A stretch of 64,000 nt of DNA, taken from NCBI GenBank assembly GCA_015680685.1, contig MNCI01008066.1:538743-602742 (forward strand), in the 5' to 3' direction. This DNA is from Gnetum montanum. Its lineage: Eukaryota > Streptophyta > Gnetopsida > Gnetales > Gnetaceae. Position numbers and translations under genes: made by a program. Below are positions 13,930 to 26,089 of this stretch, in pieces; positions within the stretch are counted from its first letter, which is position 1; each line of letters begins with the position of its first letter. The notes beneath the pieces are model-generated. The model saw nothing but the letters and a program-made list of their open reading frames with translations, was not told the DNA's origin and ran no database searches.

Positions 13930-16900
13930 ATCACTATATACGATACATGGAACTCTATGTCTTTAAATGACTTCAATTTTATCTTTCTTAGAGATTTCTA
14001 AGGATAAGTCTCTAATTTCAAGCTTAGCATCCATAGGTCTAAGCCATGCCTTTCCTATAATAATAGAAAATTTCCCTTTATTCTTTTCCACATGAATAAT
14101 AATAAAGTTTGTAGGATAAAATTAACTAGTTATGGTTGCTCCCACATCTTCCAATTCTCCAAGTGGAACTATGATAGAATGGTTATCAAACTCTAATAGA
14201 ATATTGCATTTCTTTAAAGGAGGTAAATTTCAAGCCTTGTACATATCTTAAGAGATAAGATTTATCTACAATATAGAATTTAATAGATTCTTGCATGTCT
14301 TATTTCTTGCTATTTAGAGATAGATGAAAGGGTCTTTGAAATTTGTTCATTTCTTGGGAAGTGTTTCTATCTTTATCCAATGTGTTAACAATTTGGATAA
14401 GCATGACATTCTTTAAATTCTTCCTTGTTGATAATTGAAGAATGGTACTAGTTTGAGGACTTGGTATGAAATGAGCAAGATTAGATGAGATTCCTATTCC
14501 TCAAAAATTTTCTATACTCATCTAGAACAAATAGTATTTTCTTGATTGTGATTTACTATTACTTGTAATAGCCCCTTATGTACTGACTATCCTAGTTGTA
14601 CTTTTATATTATGGTTATGTTGGCAATTTTCCTTGCATTGTTGGAAGTGGCACTAGTGGTAAAAGATTAGAAGCTTGATGAAAGTGACCTACTGCTAGTT
14701 GAGACATGTAAGGTTATGATTCCATGCATGGGATCATAAGTTTGTGGTACATGGCTAGATAGTAATGAGAAGAGGTTTACACAAAAGTAATGCTTAGAAA
14801 GATAATAGACTAGACATAATATCCATAAGGATTCAATTGCCAATACAAATATTATTACCTTAGTGATGGCATCCCCCAAAACTGTGGTTGTTACCACTAC
14901 CACTAGGATTGTTCTTGTGGTTGAGGATAGGTCTCACTTGGATTATATGACTATTGATAAGGCTATTTATAATTACCTTATGGATAAGATAATTGTCTAG
15001 GCGTTTTCTTTTTGGAAAATTTTGGATTAAGTATATATGCGTTGGAGTCTTGTAAATGGACCATAATGGGACAACATCCTTTAGGATGTTCATATTTCCA
15101 CAAACTACATCCATTTTTTTCTTCAAAACTTGAGTATGTAACCTTCTCCACTATAGTAATTTTTCCTTTGTTCTTGTAATTCTCATGCTCATTATTGCTC
15201 TTCTTATTCTTATTCTTATTCTAGTTGAATGCTTATTCAATTTTCTAGTACACTATCTTTAGTACTATTGCAAACGTTTCATTTACATAATCCCAACTTT
15301 TATCTATCTTTATTGCACTACTAATTACTCATTTTTGAATAGGCAAAGTTTTGTTTTCTTTAGATCATGTCTTCTAGTGTTTCCTCTTCTTATTTCTCAT
15401 AGATTCTTGTATCTCTTTTTCTAAGACCATGATCTCTATTGTAATCTTCGATTGATTCTCTTTTACAAAACTCTCCCTTTTCTTTTGTCACTTAGTCTAA
15501 CAACCACTGAATTCAATTGGTTTTCATATTAGATAATCTTTCTTAGGTATATTCTCCAAGGATCTCCCTTGTTTTAATTTTCAACCCATCAATAATGTGC
15601 TGCAGTTATTTCCTTTGAGAAAATTCATGAGCTAGGCATTTATGTAATAGTCAATAATATCTAACCCTTGTTACATCAAGGGATTTATGTGTCCATTTTT
15701 TATATACTTGAATTTATTTTTTTCAGTTTGACACTCTTGAATAATTTTGATACTTATCATTGAAGAGCTCCAACATGGTACTCCATCTTCTAATTGATTC
15801 TAGTTCCAAGAATTGGTTCCAACTTTCTGTTTTCTTTATGAGTATTCTAAGAAACAACTTTAATTTTTGTTAATCATTCTCTATATTCTATAGGGCATAG
15901 GTATCATGAGAAGCTTGAAGGTATTTTTGTAGATCTACATTGTATCTTCCTTCAAACTTTGGAATATTATTCATATCAACTCTATTGATGCAACTACCCC
16001 TTAGGTGTCTAGTCAGTATGTACACTACTTCTTTAATGCTAATCATGCTTCTAGTGAATAATAGGAGTTCTTCATAATCTTTGGGTTTATACTCTTTAAA
16101 ATAGTGGTGATTTCTCTTATGCTCATTACTATTGATATGTTTGTCATAATCCCTTCTCCTTTTCTTATCATGATCCCTTGATTTTCATCCTTCCTTATCA
16201 GAGTTTTTTGATGAGTGTCATGAAGAGAATGGTGGACTTGTAAATTGCTACTGGCTAGTTCTCTTTTTATGACTCCTTGATTCATCTCTTTTAGATCTTT
16301 CAAAGGTCTTAGGCTTTGAATTCCTCTTAATTCTAGAGTTTACCTCATTTCTTCTAGGATTTTTTGTATAGCTAAACATAATATTAACTTTACAAGATCT
16401 TCAATGTATTGAATAGGTGATTCAGAACTAGATCTATGAGAATAATGAGACATTTTAACTTTGCATGGCACATATTTATTTTCTATAAGGATAGTTTTCT
16501 GTGATGCCCTCTTTCCTCTTTATTATTCATATCTTGCCACCATGATAGCATCTCTTCTTGCTTGAGACTTTGTTACTTGATATGGCCTTCTCATGTTACT
16601 ACTAACTTAATACCCTTGTTATACATGGCCAAGATTTGATCTCAATAGAGCTTCTTAAAGCATAGATGATGATGAGTGATTAGGTGGCAAGACAATGTTA
16701 CCTTGTAAGTCTCTCCATTTGAACTATTCATCTTGGTGAAAAAATAAATATAAAATCAAGATAATAAGGATAAGCATGAGCACATGATATTCTTGTTTGC
16801 ATCGATCCATTCCAATTTTCTTCATTATAATTTTTGGCAATACTTTCATTAAAATCAATAGTAGGTGGATTTTTAATTTAGGTGTTGAAGTCCTTTTAAG

Positions 16901-16990
16901 TGTGTCAATGCTTAATTGTATGTTTTTTAAAAAATAATTATTCTAAGTATAAGAGATAAGCTTGGGAATACTTGATATAATAAACTATGT
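13930..16990 (-). pseudogene. gag plus partial retropepsin of LTR element G
   Basis: It runs leftward from the LTR at 17041-17900. Going downstream on the minus strand, an Arg/His-rich N-terminal region (about 16300-16040) is followed by a Retrotrans_gag-like core near 15.5-15.7 kb, with QHIIDGLKIKTREILG matching the equivalent HIIDGLRTKTREILG in element D. A decayed zinc-knuckle region lies near 15.1 kb, where KKMDVVCGNMN... has lost the first Cys and the His present in D. Finally comes a protease-like C-terminal half at about 14110-13940, with IIIGKAWLRPMDAKLEIRDL, nearly the same as D's IIMGRAWLSTIDAKLEVRDL. The catalytic D-[ST]-G half is not visible. Stops are frequent. The element is cut on its 3' side by repeat H at about 13.83 kb. 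Confidence 0.7.
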
Positions 16991-17040
16991 TAAGATCAAC
17001 TGACTAGCAAACATTGACATATCCTTGGCAACAACATGAA

Positions 17041-17900
17041 TGATGAGCAATAGAGAATTTCAACACTCAACCATAGAACACACAAGTATTCACATATGAC
17101 TAGATCATAATCTATGGATGAATAATGTAAGTATACTAGTGAGTTGTTTATAAGTTCTTGATCATTGTCTTCTCACTTAAATTTAACAAAGTATAAAAAA
17201 TAGGGTTTAACTTTTAGTAAAGTATATGATGAAATAATGTTAGTAGGCTCTAAGTGTACTAATAGTAAACATAGTGAAAGTGATTATAAATTATATCTCT
17301 AAGTACAATAGAAATATAATGCTATTTTAGCCTATTTACGATAAGTATCTGGTCCTAGTTTGCAATACATGTCCTAGGCTAGGGTAATTGTTATTAGGAT
17401 TACCAAGTAACATTGCCATTGAGGGAATCTAGTCAATATTGGATTATCAAGCAATTATACTTTATGCTTAAAACCAATCATACTTATTCCACCTATACTA
17501 ATGAACACAGTAATGGTAAATGCCCAAGGAAATGTAAATGTTAAAGTAAAAGTAAATGACACTAAAAAGTAAACTTATTATGTGTAAGATATTACAATGA
17601 TGAAGAACAATCTTGATCTTTATTGACATTTATGAATTACGTCTAGGAACAATCCACTTAAATACAAATGTCATATAACTATAATTCATCACATTGTGGG
17701 CATTCACAACTAGCTCTAATTTTAAGAAAACAAACTACAAGTGTTTTGCTAAGTATTGTAAAAAACTTCTCATTTGACATGATGGTAGGTTCATAGTTAT
17801 AGGCATGACCATGACCCACTATATTGTATCTATGACATTGTATATTGGACTATGATATTGCATCTACAATATCACAGTCCTTGTGAAAAATGTTTCATCA
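17041..17900 (-). repeat. LTR of the TGATG family, 5' LTR of element G
   Basis: It starts TGATGAGC directly after a decayed primer-site relic (17022-17039, TCCTTGGCAACAACATGA) and ends GTTTCATCA. Internal blocks follow the family order, and the U3 end (17810-17875) contains short ATATTGTA-type palindromes instead of the GATATC form. About 860 bp. It sits within 75 bp of the 3' LTR of another, oppositely oriented member, so element G probably inserted close to that element's 3' end. Confidence 0.75.
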
Positions 17901-18640
17901 CCTCCACAATTTTGCAATAAAATAAATCCCATTTTATTTAACTCAAGGAAGAGTTTTTATTAAGTTGTGAGGTATGATGAATACTTAATAAATCAAGTGC
18001 AATGTTGCACCTATAATATTGTAGCTATAACTGCATACAACATTATAGATGTAATGTATTTGGAGTTGGCAATGTTTGTAAATATTGTCCAACCACTATA
18101 CTTAATGCATATTTTTTGTTCATCCTTAATCAGATTTTTGTAGTCTATTTTCATGAATTTAGAGTTAGTCCATGAGTGCCTATAGTGTAATTTGTAGTAA
18201 CTATACGAAATCTTTATTTGAGTGAGATGTACTTGAACACAATTCATAGTTGGAAATAAAGATCAAGATCATTTGTGATTATTGTATCATATTACTATGA
18301 ATAAATTTACTTTTGAATACAAATTACATTTCCATTGCATATTAGTAACTTGGCAAAATAAGAATGACCAGTTTCAAGCATAACATATAGTTATTTGATA
18401 GCCCAGTAATGACATTACTTGGTAATCCCAATGGTGATTACACTGGCTTAGGATGTGTATAGCAAGCCAGAACCATATACTTATTGCCAATAGGCTAGTT
18501 TAGTATTTAATTTCATTATTCCATAGGTCAAATAATCAATTTACAATGTTTTATTTTAGCTTTATCCTTGCAAATCAATATCACATGATATATGTTACTT
18601 TGAGTTGAATCATATACTTTGATTACAACTAAGAAAAATT
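17901..18640 (+). repeat. 3' end and 3' LTR (partial) of a plus-strand family member (element I)
   Basis: The sequence 17901-17974 aligns with the last internal bases of element F (shared GAGTTTTTATT, then a G-rich polypurine tract ending GTATGATG). The LTR then starts at 17975 (TGATGAATAC), passes the AATAAAGATCAAGATC polyadenylation block at about 18256 and the CCCAGTAATG / AATCCCAATGG blocks, and breaks off at about 18640 against a Gypsy LTR. A homologous fragment reappears at 21077. Confidence 0.7.
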
Positions 18641-18642
18641 GT

Positions 18643-19944
18643 TGTGACTGAAAATCTTGGTCACTGAAAAAACCAAAGATCCTTGGTGTAGTAATTCCTC
18701 AACCCATGAATCCCTAGGTCCATTATAGAAAAAATGGGATTTGGGATGCCCTAGCTGGTTAGGCAAGTCAACTAAGGACTTACGAATATAAAACAGAAAT
18801 GATGCAAAGATAATAAACAAATATATTTCTTACGCAAAACCCAAAACTTAAAACTTTATTAAGATTGAATAAATTATAAGATAGAGAAATGTGTACAAAT
18901 GATGCCTAAATGAGCAAAAAGAGGGTTCACTTATGTAGGAGCCCAAAGCCTATTGAAGCTGATGTGATCTGCTTCACAATCCAGATGTTAAGCCACTCCT
19001 GATGCTATCGAACCTCCTCCACTGCAACCTTAGATCTACAAGTTGGATCACTATTGAAGGGGGTGACAAAAGTGAGAACTACCAAATTACTCTACGCTAA
19101 GGATTTGGAGCCCCAGAAATGTAGCTTTGACACCAAAAGTTCATAATTCTCAAGGCTATAATGATTCCATGTTGGAGTTTAAGAGAATGCAAGTATGGGA
19201 ACTTACAAAAGCTCTTGAGTGCTTGAGAATGCCTCAAGTATGGAGTTTTGTGTGCAAAAATGTGTGTATGCCAAAAGTTGCTTAATAATGATGAACTTGC
19301 TCCACTTGCTGAGCCTATAGATGGTGTTTGAGGTTGGCTCTTATAGGTTCTTTAGGCCATGAATGGGGCTACATAATGACTATAAATTTGGCTACAAATT
19401 GGCTAGAAAATTTAAGTGAGATGGATGTCCCTCCCCCCCACTCCCCATGGCCATAATAAGTGCTTCTCCCCCCACCCCCGTGGCCATTTTGTTTACTGTA
19501 AATAGTAATTGGGGTACACCTTCCACACTAAGCTCTCCATGATGTTTACTAAAGTGGATGGTCAATGTTGAAGTGATGAATTTCAGCTTTTGTGGCTTCC
19601 ACTTTGGGGGATGCAATTTTTAATGCTAGGGACGAAGACTCCATGCTACATNNNNNNNNNNNNNNNNNNNNNNNNNNNNNNNNNNNNNNNNNNNNNNNNN
19701 NNNNTGTAGCTGCCTTGGGGATGCATGGGGGGAAGGAACTTCCATGCTGAGGGGGGAGGTTTTTAGGTTGTGCATGTGGTCTCCAAGCTAAAGGGAAAAA
19801 GTTTCCAAAAGCCCCATTATTCCATGCAAGGGGTAGGTGAAATTTACCCCCTACATGTGCTTCCAATGTAGAAAAATGTACACCCCCATAAAACCCATCA
19901 AATTGCCTTTTTTGGCATTTCAAAAGGCATTTTTGAATTCCTCA
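18643..19944 (-). repeat. 3' LTR of a Ty3/Gypsy element, with assembly gap
   Basis: On the minus strand a long polypurine tract (complement of the C-rich run at 19945-19980) is followed at once by TGAGGAATTC, as expected for the start of a 3' LTR. The LTR would then run down to about 18643. An integrase tail lies upstream on the same strand. The low-coordinate boundary is estimated from where the family LTR of element I stops. A run of Ns interrupts it at 19652-19704. Confidence 0.5.
19652..19704. other. assembly gap, 53 Ns
   Basis: 53 undetermined bases. The flanks read GCTACAT before and TGTAGC after, a short inverted repeat, so a collapsed hairpin or repeat is possible. The reading frame that spans the Ns is not a gene. 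Confidence 0.95.
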
Positions 19945-20439
19945 CCCACCCCCACCAAACCCCCCACCCTGCCCAAGCCCAAATATAGATACTAGATGAC
20001 ATTTTTTCACTTGGGGAATGAGGCTTTGACCACTTATGAGGCATTTTTCAGTCCCAAAAGTATAAAGTATGTGAAATTTCCCACTGTGGGTTACAATTTT
20101 CACATTTACAATGAAGTTTTTCCTTAGGTTCCATGGGGTGAAAGCTACATGATGAAGATTGGCTATATAACATGCAAATTTTTGTGGTGTTTCAATGGCC
20201 CCTCTTTATTGGTGCTTAGAGGATTGACCCAAGGAGTAGTGATAAAGAATACAAAACACCATTTCATATTATAATGCTATAATGCATACAAGTCACATGA
20301 GAATCAAGCTATCCAGGTCATCAAGGTTGCTAGTTTAAGATCGTGGTAGACCATGGTACCAATTTAAGGCCCTAGTAGGCTATGTTGCTAGTTTAAGGTC
20401 ACAACGAACATTGAAAGCAAGCTCACTTGTTGACAATTT

Positions 20440-21076
20440 TTGGCTACATGTAGTATGGTTTTAGATAGGAATGACTGACCAAATTGGTCAGGTCATTCCC
20501 ATACATTTTGGCTATTTTGAATGGTCTATTCTCATAGGCTCTAGTGACAAGCAAGGGCCCTTCCTAGTTGGCTGAGAATTTGTCCACATGCTCATGGACG
20601 ACCTTGAGGACTAGGTTCCCCTCCTTGATCTTACACATGATGAAGTTATGATGATGCTACAGCTTTTGCCTCTCTTGAAAGTGCTCAATATGAGCAACCG
20701 CTTGCATACACCACTCCTGCACTAAATCTAGGGCTGTCATCCACAACTCCTTATTCTGGTCATCATTGATGAAGTCAATCAAGGCTACTCAAAGCGATGC
20801 CACTTGCAATTCAAGAGGTAAAACAATTTCAGAATCATAAACAAGGCTATAAGGGATCATGCCAATTTCCATGCGATAAGCTATTTTGTATGCCCATAGT
20901 GCATGGATGAGCCGCTCATGCCACTTGCATTTACTATTGTTGAGCATCTTTTTGAGTAAGGTGATGATGACCTTGTTACTTGCTTCTACTTGTCCATTGG
21001 CTTGAGGGTTGTAGGGTGATGAGAAAGAATGCTTGATACCTAGGTTATGATAGAAATCTTTCATTTCATGGCTACT
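20440..21076 (-). pseudogene. Ty3/Gypsy integrase, C-terminal part
   Basis: Reading the minus strand from 21076: SSHEMKDFYHNLGIKHSFSS, then NPQANGQVEASNK, then HALWAYKIAYR and PYSLVYDSEIVLPLE. This is the end of the integrase catalytic core as found in Athila/Tat-type Gypsy elements; the E of NGQVEA is the third residue of the catalytic D-D-E. Downstream, through stop codons, come FINDDQNKELW and a KEGNLVLKVV...KFSAN*EGPLLV segment, equivalent to the GDLVLRKV...NWEGPY motif of the C-terminal domain. The element is cut at about 21076, where an LTR fragment of another family begins, so the first two catalytic Asp residues and all upstream pol are missing. The matching 3' LTR follows at 18643-19944. 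Confidence 0.8.
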
Positions 21077-21510
21077 AAAGATCAAGATCATTTGTGATTA
21101 TTACAACATATTACTATGAATAAATTTAACTTTGAATACAAATTACATTTCCTATGTCATTTACATTTACATTTCCATTGCATATTAGTAACTTGGAAAA
21201 ATAAAAATGACTAGTTTTGAGCATAATGTATAGTTATTTGATAGCCCAGTAATGACATTCCTTGGTAATCTGAGTGGTGATTATACTAGCTTAGGATTTG
21301 TATAGCTAGCCAAGACCATATACTTATTTCCAATAGGCTAATTTCATTATTACATAGATTAAATATTCAATTTACAATGTTTTATTTTACCTTTATCATT
21401 GCTAATTAATATCACATGATATATGTTACTTTGTATTGAATCATATACTTTGATTACAACTAACTTAAGGTAGGAAGACAATGATCAACAATCACACATT
21501 AATGAGGATC
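21077..21510 (+). repeat. second fragment of the element I LTR
   Basis: It starts at AGATCAAGATCATTTG and repeats 18262-18640 with roughly 90 percent identity by eye. It then continues beyond it (AACTTAAGGTAGGAAGACAA) into the next LTR block of the family until repeat H begins at about 21505. The overlap means the two flanks of the Gypsy fragment are not a simple interrupted copy. Confidence 0.7.
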
Positions 21511-22646
21511 AAGAACTTAGAAAGGGGGTTGAATAAGTTTCCCAATTTGAAGTCAAACTTGTCATACAAAACACACCAAAAATTACGTGGTTCCCCAACT
21601 TGGGTAGTCTACACTTGGAGAGTAGATTCCTTGCACAACTCTGGACTTTGTTTCTTCCACAATGTGATTTAGAAGACACCACAACCTTTACAAGATTTGA
21701 GCTCTACTATAGAGAGTTTTATCACTGCAAAATATCTCAAACCCACAAGGTCCCAGCAAGCTCAAAATGTGGTTTAAGGATCTCACAACCTTTACAAAAT
21801 TGTGCTATGCTCTAAAGTGTTTTAGCGTTCCAAAATAACTCTATCTTGCAAGATCCCAACAAACTCAATATGAATGCCTTATCGAAAAAAGCACATCAAC
21901 CCTATAGGACAAAAAAGAAAGAGAAAGAAAAACAAGGAAAGAGTGCAACTCAAATTACAAGTCCTTGTACTTTGAAGCATAGTACTACAAACAATCAAGA
22001 AAATGATGTGACATTGAAGTACACAAGTACAACAACATGGAATAGACAATGATAGCTTTGATGTTCATAATTCTTTCACAATCCCCAAGAGTTTGATGTC
22101 TTCTTATAGTTTTGGAGTTTCCAAAAACACCTTGAAATTCATGCAACAACTACCCAATGGCTTGTGTACATGTCTCCTTCAAAGTTGTGATGTCTACCTA
22201 AGTTCTACCTCAATTGTGAAGAGACATCTCCTTGGAGAATGGAATGTCTCTTGGGAGATGTCTACTCTATAATAGAGATCTCTACTATTTCTTGAAGATG
22301 TCTTTCTATAATTTCTTTCTTCTCAGCTAAAACATCTACAATTTCTTGGAGACGTCTCCTCAAGTCTTTGAACTCTAGTTCTTAAGGCTTTCTCTTGTTA
22401 ATTTGGCTTCTTCCCAATCCTTGGAGCATCTTTGTTTGATTTGTAGTCTTCATTTTCATCCATACTTGTACATGCTCTCATCTTGCTTATGTAGTCTCCA
22501 TTTTGACACCTTGTTGTAGATTTTATTTCCATGAGTGCTTTGTCTTGATGTGAAATTCTTGTTCATGTCCTGTAAACGCATAATCTACAACCAACATTCT
22601 TTGTTTTCCATTTTCCTTAAGATTTTGGCATACCAAAAGGTCAACA
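21505..22646 (-). repeat. LTR-like repeat H, copy 2 (inverted)
   Basis: It is the reverse complement of the repeat at 12660-13825, with the same block order: GAACTTAGAAAGGGGG at its low-coordinate end, AACCTTTACAA blocks, AAGCACATCAACC, and the array of GAGATGTCT/AGACATCTT motifs at 22220-22400. On the minus strand it would begin TGTTGACCTTTTGG at 22646, a plausible LTR start. No flanking duplication was found. Confidence 0.55.
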
Positions 22647-23220
22647 ATTAACTCTTTAGAGATTATGTTAACGCATCCACAGATGATGATTAGGTTACAC
22701 ACAACATTTGTGTGATTTGTATAGTTAGGCGTAGGGATCTCTTGCTACTCATCAACATGAAAAAGGAAAACTTTATTACTTGATAACGAGTTAAAGTGAA
22801 CATGTATAACATTTAATAAATGATCTTTTTGTAAGAGTGCTTATAAAAATGGTAATAATATTTTTTTGCATTGTGTTGCTATTGCTTGCATCTGAAACTT
22901 TGTTTCAAAAGCTACAAATCAATATTTTATTATGTTGAAATCTTGGACTTGGATTGGTGGAAGTTGACATTTTAATAAAATTTGGAATTCTTTGGTAACA
23001 AGTGATCTTTCAAATTTAAAAGGAAAGAAGTTAAAGAAGTTTTTAAGGATAGATATCAATACAAATAGAGTATGGTGAGTAGCACTAAAAATATTCAATA
23101 AAGAAAGTGATATGAAATGGGCCCTCATCTAATTTTCATTTCAAAATATTAAAATTAGATAAGTACCTCAAGATATTTTTAAACTTTCCATCATATCATA
23201 CATGGTATCATCTATTTTTT
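22647..23220. other. unassigned AT-rich DNA
   Basis: No gene or repeat was recognised. A minus frame at 22919-23128 is short and without family resemblance. Confidence 0.3.
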
Positions 23221-23224
23221 ATTT

Positions 23225-23385
23225 TATTTATAGGCGAGGCAATTCGAGGTTGGTAGCACAACCCCTACCCACATAGCAGGGTAGATGTGACTCACCAAAC
23301 AAAAGGGTCCCACCCCAAAGCTAATCCACTACTACCACACATAAGTGGAGGCAAGAATTGAACCCACAACCTCCCAACTAAAAAA
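23225..23385 (-). repeat. SINE-like segment with pol III box B resemblance
   Basis: On the minus strand a stretch TTAGTTGGGAGGTTGTGGG followed by GGGTTCAATTCTTGCC resembles an internal pol III promoter (box B consensus GGTTCGANTCC, two or three differences). It is followed by about 130 bp containing GGGTGGGACCC. This is typical of tRNA-derived SINEs of plants. No target-site duplication or tail was confirmed. Confidence 0.35.
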
Positions 23386-24207
23386 TGAATGTTATATTGA
23401 TTAATCTTTAAAATGCCAGCAATAATTTCATTAAAAATTTACAAAAATAAAACATTAATTTCAAAATTCCATGTTTGCACTGGTTAAAACAATGTAGTTG
23501 ACAATACAAGGAATAGACATGCAAATTGATGCCCTTTGCACATGGTGAGTTCTTTCACCTCTAACTATCGAATGAACTAGCACAAATAGCTTATCTCTCA
23601 AATTATTCAAGCTCATACTACAACTTATGGGGTTGAGTGCACTTGACAATTTGAGGTAAGTTCCATAGCAATTAAAACATGAGCATGTGTGGATAAGAAA
23701 AAGTAAAGGAGCAATAGAAAATCGCATGGACAAGAAAAGTAAAGGACGGAAGAAAATTATGGCGTCTATACAATTTTTTAAGTTTAATTTTGTATCCTGA
23801 TCCATTCTATGCTGTGACGGATAGAAACTCATGTACGTTGTTTTCCATGTGCAAATAACTACAAATTGAATTTGAATAGACAAATAATTAAATAACTTAA
23901 AAGAGGGTCATATGAGTTCTTTATGTGCAAGGGGCATGAAATAATCACAACGGGACCACCAGGGATATATATACGCAATTATTGCACAGCAATCACGCAT
24001 AAAATCCCAATCTCGAAATCTCTGCTACTTGATTACCTTAACCACCACAAATCCTGTCTCGGCCGGTTCTATATTATTATAGATGCCTATGCACACAATT
24101 TATGCGCGAGCGTCCTCCCTTGCACTTCAGTTCATCACACAAAACAACAAACACGAACGGAAATAACAAAGCAACCAAGAATGCTTAAGCAGGTAGAAAC
24201 AGTCGAT

Positions 24208-25943
24208 CTAGAAACACTTTCTGTGAACAATGGCGGGACCACTTTCCTCGAATTCAGCTTTGGTAATCCACATCTGCAAAGTTAAAGTCGAAAGATCAGA
24301 TTGGAAATTAAGGCCAAAAAAAGAAAAAAAAATGATTGATGGACTGGTAATCTTAGGTACTAGAAATTTATAAAAACTCTAATCCAAACGCGTATTTGTA
24401 AGGTTCAAATTTCTACAAAACTGAAGTCCCTGCAAATAAAGTTGGTCATCTTACCTGCTGGAAAGTGCTGAGAGAAGCCAGGATCGAACCTCCGATCCAG
24501 ACACTGTATTTCCTTTCAGGTGGAGCAACCACCTTAATCTTCATGGACGTGGGTGCCAGAGCTGCAACTTCCTTGTTCATCCTGTCTGCAATGCCAGCAA
24601 ACATGGTGGATCCCCCACTGAGCACAATGTTGCCATACAGATCCTTCCTGATGTCAACATCAGATTTCATGATGGAGTTGTAGGTGGTCTCATGGATGCC
24701 TGGAGCTTCCATTCCAATCAGACATGGCTGGAACAGCACCTCTGGGCATCTGAATCTCTCACCACCAATGCCCATCACTTGCCCATCAGGCAGTTCATAA
24801 GTCTTCTCTGGAGAATTGGAAGCCCTGGCTATTTCCAGCTCCCTCTCATAGTCCAGTGCCACATATCCCAACTTTTCCTTCATGTCCCTTACAATTTCCT
24901 TTTCTGCTGTGGTAGTGAAGGCATATCCCCTCTCTGTCAGGATCTTGCAGAGTGCATCTGTTAAATCCCTACCTGCAAGATCCAGTCTCTGGATTGCATG
25001 GGGAAGAGCATACCCCTCATAGATGGGAACCACATGAGTGACCCCATCTCCAGAATCCAAAACAATACCTGCACATAATAACCCAGATGCCATAAATTGA
25101 TGGGTTTCATTATTCAAAGCAAGTTGAGGAAAACTTACAGAAACTGTGATAATCTACTTCTGAGTATTGGGAAAATTAAATTTTCTTGGTTGATTGTACT
25201 GTACTATATGTTCTTGCCCTGTTTTATACAGGCTCTAGATGCATAACAGGCAAGAGCTAAATTTACGGAGTAAAAGAACGTTATGGAAGACACGTACCTG
25301 TGGTTCTTCCACTGGCATAAAGTGAAAGAACAGCTTGAATTGCAACGTACATGGCAGGGCTATTGAAGACCTCAAACATGATCTCAGTCATTTTCTCTCT
25401 GTTGGCCTTGGGATTGAGAGGAGCCTCTGTCAACAGAATGGGATGATCCTCTGGGGCAACTCTGAGTTCATTGTTGAAAGTGTGATTCCAGATCTTTTCC
25501 ATGTCATCCCAGTTGGTCACAATTCCATGCTCAACTGGGTACTTGAGTGTCAGAACTCCCCTCTTAGACTGTGCCTCATCTCCCAAATAGGCATCCTTCT
25601 GGCCCATGCCCACCATGATTCCTTTGTGCCTTGGCCTCCCTATCAGGCTTGGAAACACTGCTCTTGGTGCATCATCTCCTGCAAATCCAGCCTGCACAGA
25701 TAAAAAACACATAACAAAGCAGACCATGCTTAATTATCCCATAAATTGATGTAATTAGATTCTTCTCATGACAATGCCATTGATTATTGAGCAACTAGAT
25801 ATCTAATATCTTCATTGGAAGAACAACTTTCAGAATACTCATGAATAATGAGGGGTCGGGTTTGGAAGAATGTTATTGCTTACCTTAACAGTCCCGGATC
25901 CATTGTCACAAACAATAGCCTGAACCTCCTCTCCGTCCTCCAT
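24208..25943 (-). CDS. actin (four coding exons)
   Basis: Complete plant actin, the ATP-binding monomer of microfilaments. Coding exons on the minus strand: 25943-25884 (20 codons, starting [17 protein letters not shown]), 25691-25298 (394 nt), 25068-24455 (614 nt) and 24273-24208 (ending [15 protein letters not shown] stop). They sum to 1134 nt, 377 residues, the standard length. All introns are GT-AG and lie after codon 20, inside Gly152 and after codon 356, the positions conserved in plant actins. Visible motifs: [19 protein letters not shown] (phosphate loop), the D-loop [26 protein letters not shown] (second phosphate loop), [27 protein letters not shown]. No stop or frameshift. The protein departs from typical plant actins at usually constant sites (Asn89, Asn93, Gln178, Cys192, GIGGERF, FAGI), so it may be a specialised or pollen-type paralogue, or an ageing copy. 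Expression cannot be judged from sequence. Confidence 0.95.
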
Positions 25944-25967
25944 TTCTTTGGCTAGTGATACGTGAGC

Positions 25968-26089
25968 CTGGACCGTGAAATCCAAATATAATTAAAACAC
26001 TTGGATTTAATCTTTGAATCTCTACTCTCTGGAGGCTTATTAGTTACCCAAGAAACAAAAAGGAGAAAAAAACCCATGAAACTGCATAC
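25968..26089 (-). other. actin 5'-leader intron
   Basis: Upstream of the actin ATG (25943) a 24-nt untranslated stretch ends at an acceptor CGGTCCAG|GCTCAC. A donor TTAG|GTATGC lies 122 nt further upstream. A leader intron just before the ATG is usual in plant actin genes and often boosts expression. This one is short for the family. The splice sites are predicted, not proven. Confidence 0.65.

Noticed and set aside
19549-19923. 124-codon minus-strand frame
   Set aside because: It runs through the 53-N gap and lies within a Gypsy LTR.
24465-25703. Plus-strand frames of 72-122 codons opposite the actin exons
   Set aside because: They are antisense shadows of conserved actin codons and stop at exon edges; no independent domain or start context.
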